In this document: positions 17,218-25,167 of the stretch, piece after piece
Layout of the letters: each line of letters starts with the position of its first letter
Position numbering within the stretch: the stretch's first letter is position 1
Source: Hyphomicrobium sp.
GTDB taxonomy: Bacteria; Pseudomonadota; Alphaproteobacteria; Rhizobiales; Hyphomicrobiaceae
Direction: 5' to 3'
Assembly (NCBI GenBank): GCA_021732485.1
Contig: JAKFUV010000013.1
Span: forward strand, 73,347 to 137,346
DNA: 64,000 nucleotides
Translations under genes and position numbers: made by a program
Notes under the pieces: model-generated
Seen by the model: the letters and a program-made list of their open reading frames with translations, nothing else
The model's database searches: none
What the model was told of the DNA's origin: nothing

Positions 17218-17955
17218 ATGGCACATTGCAGCATGACCGGTCGGCCGACGTCATCTAAAGCCGCGACGCGCAATGATAGAGCGAACATGATCGAGTGGGC
17301 CGTCAGCGATGATCTTGTCGCCTATCCCGACGCCATGCGGGCGATGGAACAGCGCGCGCGGCTGATACGCGCCGGGCGAGCGAGAGAGTTCGTCTGGCTT
17401 CTGGAACACCCGCCACTCTATTCAGCCGGCACCAGCGCCAAGCCGCAAGATCTCATCGATCCAAATCGATTCGCGGTTTTCGAAACCGGCCGCGGCGGGC
17501 AGTACACTTATCATGGGCCAGGTCAGCGCATCGCGTACGTGATGCTGGATTTGAAGGCACGGGGCGGCGACGTACGCGCATTGATCGAAAATCTCGAACG
17601 ATGGATCATTGCGACCCTCGCCACATTCAACGTCAAAGGACAGTCACGGCCCGGCCGAATTGGCATTTGGGTTGCGCGTCCAACGCTGGGTGCGACCCGC
17701 GAAGACAAGATTGCGGCCATCGGACTGCGCGTGACGCAGGGCGTGACGACCCACGGCATCAGCTTGAACGTCGAGCCCGATCTCGATCATTACCGGGGCA
17801 TTGTGCCGTGCGGCATCCGCGATTACGGGGTGACGAGTCTCGCCGATCTCGGATTGCCCGTGACTATGGCCGACGCCGATGTGGCGTTGCGGATGAGTTT
17901 TGAGCGCATCTTCGGCGCGGTGCAGGTAGGCGTTGCGCCGGACCTGACGGCGTGA
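17218..17955 (+). CDS. lipB: Octanoyl-[ACP]:protein octanoyltransferase LipB
   Basis: LipB transfers octanoate from acyl carrier protein to the lipoyl domains of 2-oxoacid dehydrogenases and the glycine cleavage H protein, the first step of lipoate synthesis in the cytoplasm. The family signature [13 protein letters not shown] (about 91-103), the catalytic Lys164 in EDKIAAIG, and the THGISLNV and PCGI motifs with catalytic Cys198 are all present in 245 residues. The start could be 17218 or the ATG at 17287. I keep the first because relatives have a short extension before the WxxSD segment. No lipA is in the window. Confidence 0.94.
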   Translation: MAHCSMTGRPTSSKAATRNDRANMIEWAVSDDLVAYPDAMRAMEQRARLIRAGRAREFVWLLEHPPLYSAGTSAKPQDLIDPNRFAVFETGRGGQYTYHGPGQRIAYVMLDLKARGGDVRALIENLERWIIATLATFNVKGQSRPGRIGIWVARPTLGATREDKIAAIGLRVTQGVTTHGISLNVEPDLDHYRGIVPCGIRDYGVTSLADLGLPVTMADADVALRMSFERIFGAVQVGVAPDLTA

Positions 17956-18014
17956 ACGCCGTGGCCTGACGGATATTTTGGATGACACCCATTGACTGCG
18001 GGCACATCTCATGG

Positions 18015-18046
18015 AAAACGCCCGGTTTTCTGGTGAAAACCGGGCG
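18015..18046 (-). terminator. Hairpin terminator, minus strand
   Basis: CGCCCGGTTTTC / GAAAACCGGGCG is a perfect 12-bp inverted repeat with a four-base loop. On the minus strand it is followed by TTTT, so it should end the transcript of the small secreted protein whose stop lies 26 bases away. It may also stop read-through from lipB. Confidence 0.85.
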
Positions 18047-18071
18047 CTCATATTGTGCCGCAACCTCTTCC

Positions 18072-18434
18072 CTACCGCACCGGCGATGTGGTCAACGGCA
18101 CGGCGCCGCCGCGAGTGGGCGCACCTTCCGTTGTTGCATCATCGTAGTAAAGGAAGCCCTCTTCCACTGAAACGACGTCCGAACCGCGAAGTTCGTACAC
18201 ACCGTTTCCACTGTCGTTAAGGCGGATGATGCAGCCCTTCTGACAGACCCCCTCAACCACTTTGCCGGCCGGCAGACGCAAGTCCTGCTGGCTAGCTCCG
18301 TCGAGAACCTTGAGGATTGTCTCTTGGTCACCACGGTTGGTGATCGTGACCGCATGAGCGGTCGAGGTCATAAGAAGAGCTGCGATCGCGCAAACCGTAA
18401 GTGACGACTGGGCACGCTGTACCAATCTGGTCAT
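18072..18434 (-). CDS. Small secreted protein, unknown function
   Basis: This encodes 120 residues with an N-terminal signal peptide (MTRLVQRAQ, a hydrophobic core, then a cut near TAHA, residue 28). The mature part is about 90 residues and has two close Cys residues in the segment GVCQKGCIIRL, which could form a small disulfide loop. An acidic stretch follows (VVSVEEGFLYYDD). It is likely periplasmic. I do not recognise a named family. The 26-codon Lys/Ala-rich gene lies 33 bases upstream on the same strand, so the two could share a transcript, ended by the hairpin downstream. Confidence 0.68.
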   Translation of the reverse strand: MTRLVQRAQSSLTVCAIAALLMTSTAHAVTITNRGDQETILKVLDGASQQDLRLPAGKVVEGVCQKGCIIRLNDSGNGVYELRGSDVVSVEEGFLYYDDATTEGAPTRGGAVPLTTSPVR

Positions 18435-18467
18435 TACGGCGGCTCCAGCGACCGCGGCAGTGATCAG

Positions 18468-18548
18468 TTACTTCTTCTTCTTTGCTGCCTTCTTAGCGGC
18501 TTTCTTGGCCGGAGCTTTCTTCACGGCCTTCTTTGCTGCTTTAGCCAT
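18468..18548 (-). CDS. 26-residue Lys/Ala-rich histone-H1-like peptide
   Basis: An ATG-to-TAA frame encodes 26 residues made only of Met, Lys, Ala, Val and Pro, with 13 Lys and 10 Ala. It starts MAKAAKKAVKK and ends in four Lys. A strong Shine-Dalgarno, GGAAGGA, lies 9 bases before the start. The composition is like the C-terminal tails of histone H1 or of bacterial HU-like proteins, so binding to DNA, RNA or other polyanions is plausible but inferred. It is followed 33 bases later by the small secreted protein gene. The low complexity could also be a chance product of a repetitive DNA stretch, but the ribosome-binding site and clean ends argue for a gene. Confidence 0.66.
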   Translation of the reverse strand: MAKAAKKAVKKAPAKKAAKKAAKKKK

Positions 18549-18728
18549 TTTCGTTCGTCCTTCCGTTTGTATCGTTGACAGACGTTTCCCGTCTATCGAC
18601 CCGACACGAGTCGAGTCGGATTGACATTGGTGAAATTCCGATCAATGCACAAACGAATTTTGCTGCTTGTTGATATCGAAAATTTCGATAGATCGATGAT
18701 CGCCTCATTCGAGGCCTCGGAGCAGATG

Positions 18729-19577
18729 ATGGATGTCACCGTCGCGCGCACGTTCCTGATCGTCGCTGAAACCGGCAGCTTCATCGAAGCAGCGCGCAAA
18801 ATGAACATCACGCAGTCGACGGTTTCAGCGCGCATCAAAGGTCTCGAAGACGTGCTGGGCCGGCCGCTGTTCACGCGATCTAAGGCTGGAGCAGAACTCA
18901 CGGGCGCCGGCGAATTGTTTCAAAAGCACGCGCTGGCGATGGTGCGTGTGTGGCAGCAGGCGCAGCTTCAAGTCAGCCTCGCCGACAAGCATCCCGATCA
19001 CGTTTCGGTTGGTGCGCCGCTGAGTTTATGGAGCGGGTTTTTACTCAAGTGGGTATCGGGTTTGCGGACCGATATACCGGGTATCGCGGTTTCGGCCACG
19101 GCTGGCGGATCGGCGCTGTTATCGCAGCGTTTGATCGAAGGAACGCTTGATTTAGCCATACTTTATAGGCCTTCGCCGCCGCCGGGCCTGACCATCGAAC
19201 ATCTGTTCGATGAGGAGTTCGTGCTCGTCTCGACGACCAAGACGGGGGCGCGGCGTGGCTCAAGCGATTACCTGCTGATCGACTGGGGGCCAGATTTTTT
19301 GCAAGATCATGCGGTGGCGTTTCCGGAGTTCGCCAACCCGGCCGTCAACCTCGATCTGGGGCCGATGAGCCTCGACTATCTGATGGCGAACGAGTGCTCG
19401 GGGTACTTCCCGGCGCGCATGGTGCGCGGCCTCGTCGCTCGCGGCCGGCTGCGCGAACCCAAACGCAGCCGAAAGTTCGTCTACCCGGTCTACATGGTCT
19501 ATCCCGAGACGCGGAACGAAGAAGCCTATGAGCCGATCCTCGATGGGCTGCGGCGCGCAGCAACCCGCTTGAACTGA
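18729..19577 (+). CDS. LysR-family transcriptional regulator
   Basis: This is a DNA-binding regulator of 282 residues. The winged helix-turn-helix is at the N-end (FLIVAETGSFIEAARKMNITQSTVSARIKGLE, given here as positions about 7-38), followed by the LysR substrate-binding domain from about residue 85. I chose ATG 18729 because GGAG lies 6 bases before it and the helix-turn-helix then starts where it usually does; the frame is open to 18621. The effector is not predictable. The flanking carboxylase gene is convergent, and the Lys/Ala peptide gene is divergent across a 180-base gap, which would be the usual position of a LysR target. Confidence 0.9.
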   Translation: MDVTVARTFLIVAETGSFIEAARKMNITQSTVSARIKGLEDVLGRPLFTRSKAGAELTGAGELFQKHALAMVRVWQQAQLQVSLADKHPDHVSVGAPLSLWSGFLLKWVSGLRTDIPGIAVSATAGGSALLSQRLIEGTLDLAILYRPSPPPGLTIEHLFDEEFVLVSTTKTGARRGSSDYLLIDWGPDFLQDHAVAFPEFANPAVNLDLGPMSLDYLMANECSGYFPARMVRGLVARGRLREPKRSRKFVYPVYMVYPETRNEEAYEPILDGLRRAATRLN

Positions 19578-19639
19578 TTGCCTCATGCGTCGGGCGACGG
19601 CCGCAACCGCCACGTCACGGCCCAACTTTATCCACAATG

Positions 19640-19671
19640 AAAAACGGCCCGAGCGTGGTGCTTCGGGCCGT
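19640..19671 (-). terminator. Rho-independent terminator after carboxylase gene
   Basis: On the minus strand the stem ACGGCCCGA / TCGGGCCGT with a ten-base loop is followed by TTTTTC. It lies 35 bases beyond the carboxylase stop and also sits behind the convergent LysR gene. Confidence 0.85.
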
Positions 19672-19705
19672 CTCACATCTGCGATGGGCTTTGGCGTGAG
19701 GTCGC

Positions 19706-21724
19706 TCACGCGAATTCGAGGATCACCGCATCGACCGCGAGGCTGTCGCCGGCCTTGGCCGCCACGGTTTTAACTTTGCCGTCGCGTTCGGCCTTGAGGA
19801 TGTTTTCCATCTTCATGGCTTCGACCACGGCGAGCGAATCGCCGGCTTTTACGTCCTGGCCTTCACCGACGTGGATGGCTTTGATGAGCCCCGGCATCGG
19901 GCACAGCAGATACTTCGACATGTCGGCTGCGACTTTTAACGGCATCAGGGCGGCAAGCTCAGCTTCGCGCAGCGTGTAAACGAATGTCGGCGCCTGAATG
20001 CCGCGATACGACAGGTTGAGCCCGTTGGCGACGGTGCGGACGTGAACCGCGACGTCCAAGTCGCCGACCGTCCCCTGCCAGACCGGCTGTCCCGGCCACC
20101 AATCGGTGGTGATTTCCGTCGTCTGCTTGGGTTGACCCTGGTCGTCGAGGAGCGACACGTAGTAGGGGCCGGGATGGGCGCCCATGACTTCGAGCAGCAC
20201 GGAGGCGTCATCCACTTGCACGACACGCCGCTTGGCAAAGCGCACCGATTGGCCGGCCATCTGATGCGAGATGCCACGGCGGCGCGCATTGCCGAGGTGG
20301 TCGATGACGGCCGCGACCGAGGCGATGGTTTGGAGATCAGCGCCTTCCGGCGGACGTGACTTAAAGCCGTCCGGATATTCTTCCTTGATGAAGCCGGTTG
20401 AAATGTTGCCCGATCGCCAGCGCGGGTGCTGCATGATGGCTGCGAGAAACGGCACGTTGTGCTGAATGCCGTCGATATAGAAGGCGTCGAGTGCGGCGGC
20501 CTGGGCATCGATGGCAGCTTCGCGCGTCGGCGCATGAGTGACGAGCTTGGCGATCATCGGATCATAGAACATCGAGATCTCGCCGCCTTCGAAGACGCCG
20601 GTGTCGTTGCGCACCGTGATGCCGTTTTTGCTGGTCTCAGCCGGCGGACGATATTTGACCAGGCGGCCGATGGACGGCAGGAAGTTGCGGAACGGATCTT
20701 CGGCATAGACGCGGCTCTCGACCGACCAGCCCTTGAGCGTGATGTCGGACTGCTTGAAGGCAAGCTTTTCGCCGGCGGCAACGCGGATCATCTGCTCGAC
20801 GAGATCGATACCGGTGACCAACTCGGTTACCGGATGCTCGACCTGCAGCCGCGTGTTCATTTCGAGGAAGAAGAACGATTTGTCCTGGCCGGCGACGAAC
20901 TCGACCGTACCAGCGCTGTCGTAACCGACAGCCTTCGACAGTGCCACGGCCTGCTCGCCCATGGCTTTGCGGGTTTTTTCATCGAGCAAAGGCGACGGGG
21001 CTTCTTCGAGGACTTTCTGATTGCGGCGCTGGATCGAGCATTCGCGCTCGCCGAGATAGAGGACGTTGCCGTGCTTGTCGCCGAGCACCTGGATTTCGAT
21101 GTGGCGCGGGTTCTCGATGAATTTTTCGACAAAGCAGCGATCGTCGCCGAACGACGACTTGGCTTCCGAGCGGGCGAGTTGGAAGCCTTCCTCGGCCTCC
21201 GCCGCATTGTAGGCGATGCGCATCCCTTTGCCGCCGCCGCCGGCCGACGCCTTGATCATCACCGGATAGCCGATCTCGTTCGAAATCTGCACCGCGTGCT
21301 TGGCGTCTTTAATTTCGCCGAGGTAGCCCGGAACGGTCGAGACCTTGGCAAGGTTGGCGGCTTTCTTGGATTCGATCTTGTCGCCCATCGCGGCGATGGC
21401 CTTCGAATTCGGGCCGATGAAAACAATGCCGTTCTTTTGCAGCGCGGTCGGGAACGATTCACGCTCCGACAGGAAGCCGTAGCCGGGGTGGACGGCTTCG
21501 GCGCCCGAGCGTTTGCAGGCATCGATGATCTTATCCATGACGAGATAGGATTCAGACGCGGTGGCTGGGCCGATGTGGATGGCTTCATCCGCCATTTCGA
21601 CGTGCAGGGCATCGCGGTCGGCATCTGAATAGACGGCAACCGTTTTGATCCCCATCTTGCGTGCCGTCTTAATGACGCGGCAGGCGATCTCGCCACGGTT
21701 GGCGATCAGGATCTTTTTGAACAT
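19706..21724 (-). CDS. pccA: Acetyl/propionyl-CoA carboxylase biotin-carboxylase subunit
   Basis: This is a biotin-dependent acyl-CoA carboxylase alpha subunit of 672 residues that carboxylates its own biotin with ATP and bicarbonate. The biotin carboxylase part opens with KKILIANRGEIACR, carries the ATP-grasp loop GGGGKGM near 160, and ends with EMNTRLQVEHPVTE. A BT-like linker domain follows. The C-terminal carrier domain has EAMKMEN with the biotinylated Lys near 638. Length and the linker favour propionyl-CoA carboxylase, but 3-methylcrotonyl-CoA or acetyl-CoA cannot be excluded. The beta subunit is not in the window. The start is set at ATG 21724; the open frame runs 20 codons further upstream without family sequence. 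Confidence 0.92.
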   Translation of the reverse strand: MFKKILIANRGEIACRVIKTARKMGIKTVAVYSDADRDALHVEMADEAIHIGPATASESYLVMDKIIDACKRSGAEAVHPGYGFLSERESFPTALQKNGIVFIGPNSKAIAAMGDKIESKKAANLAKVSTVPGYLGEIKDAKHAVQISNEIGYPVMIKASAGGGGKGMRIAYNAAEAEEGFQLARSEAKSSFGDDRCFVEKFIENPRHIEIQVLGDKHGNVLYLGERECSIQRRNQKVLEEAPSPLLDEKTRKAMGEQAVALSKAVGYDSAGTVEFVAGQDKSFFFLEMNTRLQVEHPVTELVTGIDLVEQMIRVAAGEKLAFKQSDITLKGWSVESRVYAEDPFRNFLPSIGRLVKYRPPAETSKNGITVRNDTGVFEGGEISMFYDPMIAKLVTHAPTREAAIDAQAAALDAFYIDGIQHNVPFLAAIMQHPRWRSGNISTGFIKEEYPDGFKSRPPEGADLQTIASVAAVIDHLGNARRRGISHQMAGQSVRFAKRRVVQVDDASVLLEVMGAHPGPYYVSLLDDQGQPKQTTEITTDWWPGQPVWQGTVGDLDVAVHVRTVANGLNLSYRGIQAPTFVYTLREAELAALMPLKVAADMSKYLLCPMPGLIKAIHVGEGQDVKAGDSLAVVEAMKMENILKAERDGKVKTVAAKAGDSLAVDAVILEFA

Positions 21725-22020
21725 CGGCGCGCCTTGTCCTTCCAGAAAATCCGCGGCGCCCCGGCGCTCGCAGCCGTTAATCAATGGTGTGGAGAGTATG
21801 TGACTGCCGCCGTTCTAGAGGCTGAGGCGGGCGCCGTAAACCGGCTTTGATGCGGGCCAACGGGCCGCGGCCCGCGATGCGCTGCCGCACGAGATCAGGC
21901 ACACCCGTCGAGCGCCGGGCCGGCGATGCTGAGAGGCGTTCGTCTGTGATGAGGCACCCGAGCGCGACATGGTGCGTCCATGCTGGGGCGACAGCCGCGC
22001 GCTTGGCCGGGAGCCAACGT

Positions 22021-23031
22021 TCAGGCGGCGGGGATCAGGCGATCGACGGCATCGACCAGAACGGGGTGAATGTTCGGGCTCTCCTGGCGCAAGTAGGCGA
22101 CCAGCGCGATTTCGCTTGGTGACAAGCGTCCATCGCGCACGAGGCGGGCCGCAAGCCAGCTTGCCTCGGCTTCAGTGATCGTCTCATTGGTGATGATCTC
22201 GATGCGCTGGTGCTCAAGCTTGGCGAGCGCCCGCTCTTCTGAGGTCTGATCGTGATAGGCATCCTTCACCGACGACAAGTTCGATTGCACCATCGACAGC
22301 AGGAAGGCCAGCACGGAGGTTTGCTGATCGGGCGCCTGCAAGGATGCCTCGTGGCGCAGAGCTTCCTCGCGGCTCGGCACCCGGTAGCCCGACGTCGACA
22401 TGATGACGTTGGCGACCGCTTTGACGAACAGGTCGGTCCAGACTGGATTGGGCTCGGCGCTTTCCACGGCTTCGTCGATGTCGAACAGGATGTCGGCTTC
22501 ATCGCGGGTGATGGCGACGTGACCATCGCCGCCGAACGCATAGAGCATGCGGCGCAGCAGATCGACTTCGCCGTCGGAGATCGAGCCGGCGTCGAGCATG
22601 CGGCCGTCGCGCAATGGGCCGGACCCGGAAATCACCGCGTGTTTGACCTGTTCGAGGGCGAACTTGATCAGGCTGATCGGTGCCCAGCGGGCTTTGTCCA
22701 GGACGTTGACGACCAGTTCGAGTTCGGTGCGGGTGTCGACGATGCCATCGCGCGACACGTGCGACATGAGCCACGCGGCGTTGGCGGCGGTGAGATAGCC
22801 TTGGGGACGCTCTTGCGTGACGATGTAGTCGGTGATGGCTGCCACAAAAAAATCGGCCCAGCTTGAATGTTTGAGGGCGCAGCCGTCGTTGAGGCGGAAC
22901 AGCAGGTCGGCTTCATGGGCATTGATGACGCCATCGGCGTAGAAGACCCGCCGCATTGATGCGACATCGGTCTCGTTGAGTTGGCCGCGAGCCAAAATGT
23001 CGTCAAAGGACACGCTACCAAATTGACTCAT
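22021..23031 (-). CDS. Internally duplicated helical protein, TerB-like in appearance
   Basis: This encodes 336 residues, mostly helical, with no signal peptide or membrane helix. Two copies of an approximately 70-residue module are visible: RRVFYADGVINAHEADLLF near residue 30 and RRMLYAFGG...ITRDEADILF near residue 160, each followed by a W-x-D-x-FV-x-A-x4-I helix. A third, weaker DGxLSxxE turn is near the C-end (RDGRLSPSEIALVAYL). The DGxIxxxE turns resemble TerB or EF-hand-like loops. I do not recognise a named family. I chose ATG 23031 because GAGGG lies 4 bases before it. The gene stands alone, with over 200 bases on each side. Confidence 0.72.
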   Translation of the reverse strand: MSQFGSVSFDDILARGQLNETDVASMRRVFYADGVINAHEADLLFRLNDGCALKHSSWADFFVAAITDYIVTQERPQGYLTAANAAWLMSHVSRDGIVDTRTELELVVNVLDKARWAPISLIKFALEQVKHAVISGSGPLRDGRMLDAGSISDGEVDLLRRMLYAFGGDGHVAITRDEADILFDIDEAVESAEPNPVWTDLFVKAVANVIMSTSGYRVPSREEALRHEASLQAPDQQTSVLAFLLSMVQSNLSSVKDAYHDQTSEERALAKLEHQRIEIITNETITEAEASWLAARLVRDGRLSPSEIALVAYLRQESPNIHPVLVDAVDRLIPAA

Positions 23032-23233
23032 CGAACCCTCGAATGCCGCAGCCATAACGATGCGGGCGAGAGTACGCAGCGATGCTTAATCGCGGCTTAA
23101 CCTGAGGTCTCAATTGGCACACCGGACGTCCCGGTTCATGCATCTGTTGCGGAGACGCAACAAATTCAGCCGACGACAGCGCACGAGCGATCGACGCTGA
23201 GGGCAGCCGTCAACACGCGGCGCGAACGAGAAA

Positions 23234-23255
23234 GGGTCGCGGTTTCCCGCGACCC
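23234..23255 (-). terminator. Hairpin terminator after small secreted protein
   Basis: GGGTCGCGG / CCGCGACCC forms a 9-bp stem with a four-base loop. On the minus strand it is followed by TTTCT. It lies about 70 bases beyond the stop of the secreted Arg/Asp-rich protein. Confidence 0.65.
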
Positions 23256-23327
23256 TCATTTGCCAGGCGGCGATGCTCCCGCAAGCACACCGAACGGCAA
23301 ATTCATTATGGGAGTTTAAGTCCCAAA

Positions 23328-23672
23328 TTACCAGTCGCGACGCGGATACGGCGCGTAATACCGATCAGCTAAGCGCGGATGACGCGCCCACCATGGACGG
23401 CCATGGCCGAAGCGATGGCGACGGAAGTTCGGACGGCCTTCCCAACGATCGTTGTAGCCATGGCGATTATCATAGTCACGGCGCGGTGGTTGGACGATGA
23501 CGACCTGGGGGCGGCCACCGCCGCGACGGAAATTGTCGTCGTCGTCATCGCGGTCGCGCGAATAATTACGCTCACCGCGATCGCCGTTATAGTCGGCGGC
23601 GCTGACCGAAGTTGCCAGGAGAGCTGGGGCCGCAAGCAGTGCGGCGGCAGCTAGGACGGCCTTGATCGACAT
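23328..23672 (-). CDS. Secreted Arg/Asp/Tyr-rich small protein
   Basis: This encodes 114 residues. The N-terminal signal peptide (MSIKAVLAAAALLAAPALL, then a cut after SVSA, residue 25) sends it to the periplasm. The mature chain is very rich in Arg, Asp, Asn, Gly and Tyr, with an acidic run (DRDDDDDNF), a central VVIVQPPRR and a His/Arg/Trp-rich end. It looks disordered. I do not recognise the family; similar low-complexity exported proteins are common in rhizobia. GAGAGAG lies about 8 bases upstream of the ATG. A promoter-like element at 23768-23805 is shared with the next small secreted gene. Confidence 0.72.
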   Translation of the reverse strand: MSIKAVLAAAALLAAPALLATSVSAADYNGDRGERNYSRDRDDDDDNFRRGGGRPQVVIVQPPRRDYDNRHGYNDRWEGRPNFRRHRFGHGRPWWARHPRLADRYYAPYPRRDW

Positions 23673-23767
23673 GATGGATACTCTCTCTGTAGCGTCTCGT
23701 TTCGATGTGCCCGGCGTGCGGCGTTTCCACCATCGCGAGCATGGGATGAACTTTAAGCGTTGGGCGC

Positions 23768-23805
23768 TGAACTCGATCTGAACCGCATTGTCAGTTTGTG
23801 TTCAT
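23768..23805 (-). promoter_or_regulatory. Shared bipartite upstream element, copy 1
   Basis: On the minus strand the order is ATGAA, 18 bases, TTCAGATCGAGTTCA. The element lies 96 bases before the start of the Arg/Asp-rich secreted protein gene. The same two parts with the same 18-base spacing recur at 24377-24414. It could be a sigma-factor promoter or an operator. Confidence 0.55.
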
Positions 23806-23840
23806 GTTGCGTTGGCGACAGCTTTGGGCGGCGTGCGGCG

Positions 23841-23871
23841 AAAAAAGAGCCGCTTCGGGGGGAAGCGGCTC
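23841..23871 (-). terminator. Rho-independent terminator, minus strand
   Basis: GAGCCGCTTC / GAAGCGGCTC with a G-rich loop is followed on the minus strand by TTTTTT. It lies about 87 bases beyond the stop of the secreted protein at 23958-24305. Confidence 0.88.
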
Positions 23872-23957
23872 AAGATAGAAGCGCATGGGTCTGGGGGGTG
23901 AGACATGCGCCCCATGGACGACCGCGGCCGGCGTGGGCGGCAGCGTTCGTATCGAAA

Positions 23958-24305
23958 TCAGCGGCCGAAGCGAGGTGCCCACCACAGGCGGCGGCGGCGA
24001 TCGGTCGATTCAGCGTAGATCCGATCCGACGCATTCAACTGCAGATCGTTGAGGCGCCGGCGATCAGCTTTCGACAGGCGGCCATCGGCGGCCAAGCGCG
24101 CTTCGGTGGCGGCGATGTTGCGCTGCTCAGCCCGCAGACGCAGCCCTTCGCGCCACGTGACGTCGCCCGACTGACGGCCCTGCTCAATGATGCCGAGCTG
24201 GCGCTGCTGGCGGGCATCGATATCGTTGCGGCTTGGCGTGTATGCCAATGCGGCAGCGCTTGACGCAATCAACACAGCGGTGGCGATGAGAGTGGATTTG
24301 ATCAT
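23958..24305 (-). CDS. Small secreted Arg-rich helical protein
   Basis: This encodes 115 residues with a signal peptide (MIKSTLIATAVLIASS, cut near ALA, residue 21). The mature part is a charged helical domain: an ARQQRQLGIIEQG segment, then SGDVTWREGLRLRAEQ, then ADGRLSKADRRRLNDLQ, and a basic tail. Proteins with this layout (short helices with GxLTxxE/R turns and many Arg) occur as periplasmic proteins in alphaproteobacteria, but I know no defined function. A terminator lies downstream and the shared bipartite element lies 72 bases upstream of the start. It probably belongs to the same regulon as the gene at 23328. Confidence 0.75.
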   Translation of the reverse strand: MIKSTLIATAVLIASSAAALAYTPSRNDIDARQQRQLGIIEQGRQSGDVTWREGLRLRAEQRNIAATEARLAADGRLSKADRRRLNDLQLNASDRIYAESTDRRRRLWWAPRFGR

Positions 24306-24376
24306 GGTCGGCGTTCCTCGGAGATTTTCAGGTTGAGCAGTCGATGACGATGCCGCGAGGTTTAGCGCCGCTGCCT

Positions 24377-24414
24377 TGAACTCGATCTGAATGGCGCCTT
24401 TAGCTGGCGTTCAT
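24377..24414 (-). promoter_or_regulatory. Shared bipartite upstream element, copy 2
   Basis: On the minus strand ATGAA and TTCAGATCGAGTTCA are separated by 18 bases, 72 bases before the start at 24305. The 15-base box is identical to that at 23768-23782. Confidence 0.55.
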
Positions 24415-24630
24415 CCGGCGCCACCCAAGCGAAAGCCCCGAATGCGCGTGGCAGCCGTTTGAATAGGTGAGGCGCGAAGCGGGCGCGTGCCGCGATGTAA
24501 AAACTCAAAAGCAAATGCGAACACGGGCCCGCAACGCGGCAACTGAGCAGGGTTTCAGCGCCGCCACTTTCACCAGTGGGCTGCTCCACACGCCGGGAAT
24601 CTCACCCCAGCGCGGACGGCGGTGTCCCCT

Positions 24631-24798
24631 TAGTGCGCCCGTGCATGGCGGGCGGACCAGGTTGCCCTCGCCCCGGTTGGTTCAGCGATGCCGCGCCAAA
24701 AACCCCTCGTGAGACGAGTGCGACCGAGTATGCGGGATGGCTCGGACACGGGGATAAGTTGGCTGCGATTTATTTTCGAGATGGTGAACGCGGCGCGC
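24631..24798. repeat. 168-bp direct repeat, copy 1
   Basis: Bases 24631-24798 match 24986-25153 with three differences by eye, all A/G changes, at an offset of exactly 355. Neither copy contains a supported gene; both strands stay open in one frame across the repeat. The rest of 24306-25167 (862 bases) holds no gene I can support. Confidence 0.9.
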
Positions 24799-24985
24799 CG
24801 CTAACCAGAGGATCAGCGCAAAAGCCCCCGTCCCTAAGTATGGTAGCCCTTCGGGTTCGCGCGGGTTGGCCGCCCGGTTCGTTGGCGGGCTTGTCCGATG
24901 CTTAGGCATCGCACTGTGCCCACCGCCTGCCGGATCTGCTCAACCGGCGCGAACAGAATTGCTTCAATCGACGTCGGAAAGGCTC

Positions 24986-25153
24986 TAGTGCACCCGTGCA
25001 TGGCGGGCGGACCAGGTTGCCCTCGCCCCGGTTGGTTCGGCGATGCCGCGCCAAAAACCCCTCGTGAGACGAGTGCAACCGAGTATGCGGGATGGCTCGG
25101 ACACGGGGATAAGTTGGCTGCGATTTATTTTCGAGATGGTGAACGCGGCGCGC
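24986..25153. repeat. 168-bp direct repeat, copy 2
   Basis: This is the second copy of the repeat at 24631-24798. It ends 14 bases before the recO stop codon. The 187 bases between the copies are unique, so this could be a duplicated block or the ends of a decayed element; no transposase remnant is seen. Confidence 0.9.
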
Positions 25154-25167
25154 TACGAACGTGCGGA

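Noticed and set aside
20426..21628. 400-residue plus-strand open frame
   Set aside because: It is antisense to the biotin carboxylase gene, whose motifs are unmistakable; the frame is a shadow of GC-rich codons.
22252..22866. 204-residue plus-strand frame antisense to the duplicated helical protein gene
   Set aside because: The minus-strand gene has a ribosome-binding site and internal repeats at protein level; the plus-strand frame has neither.
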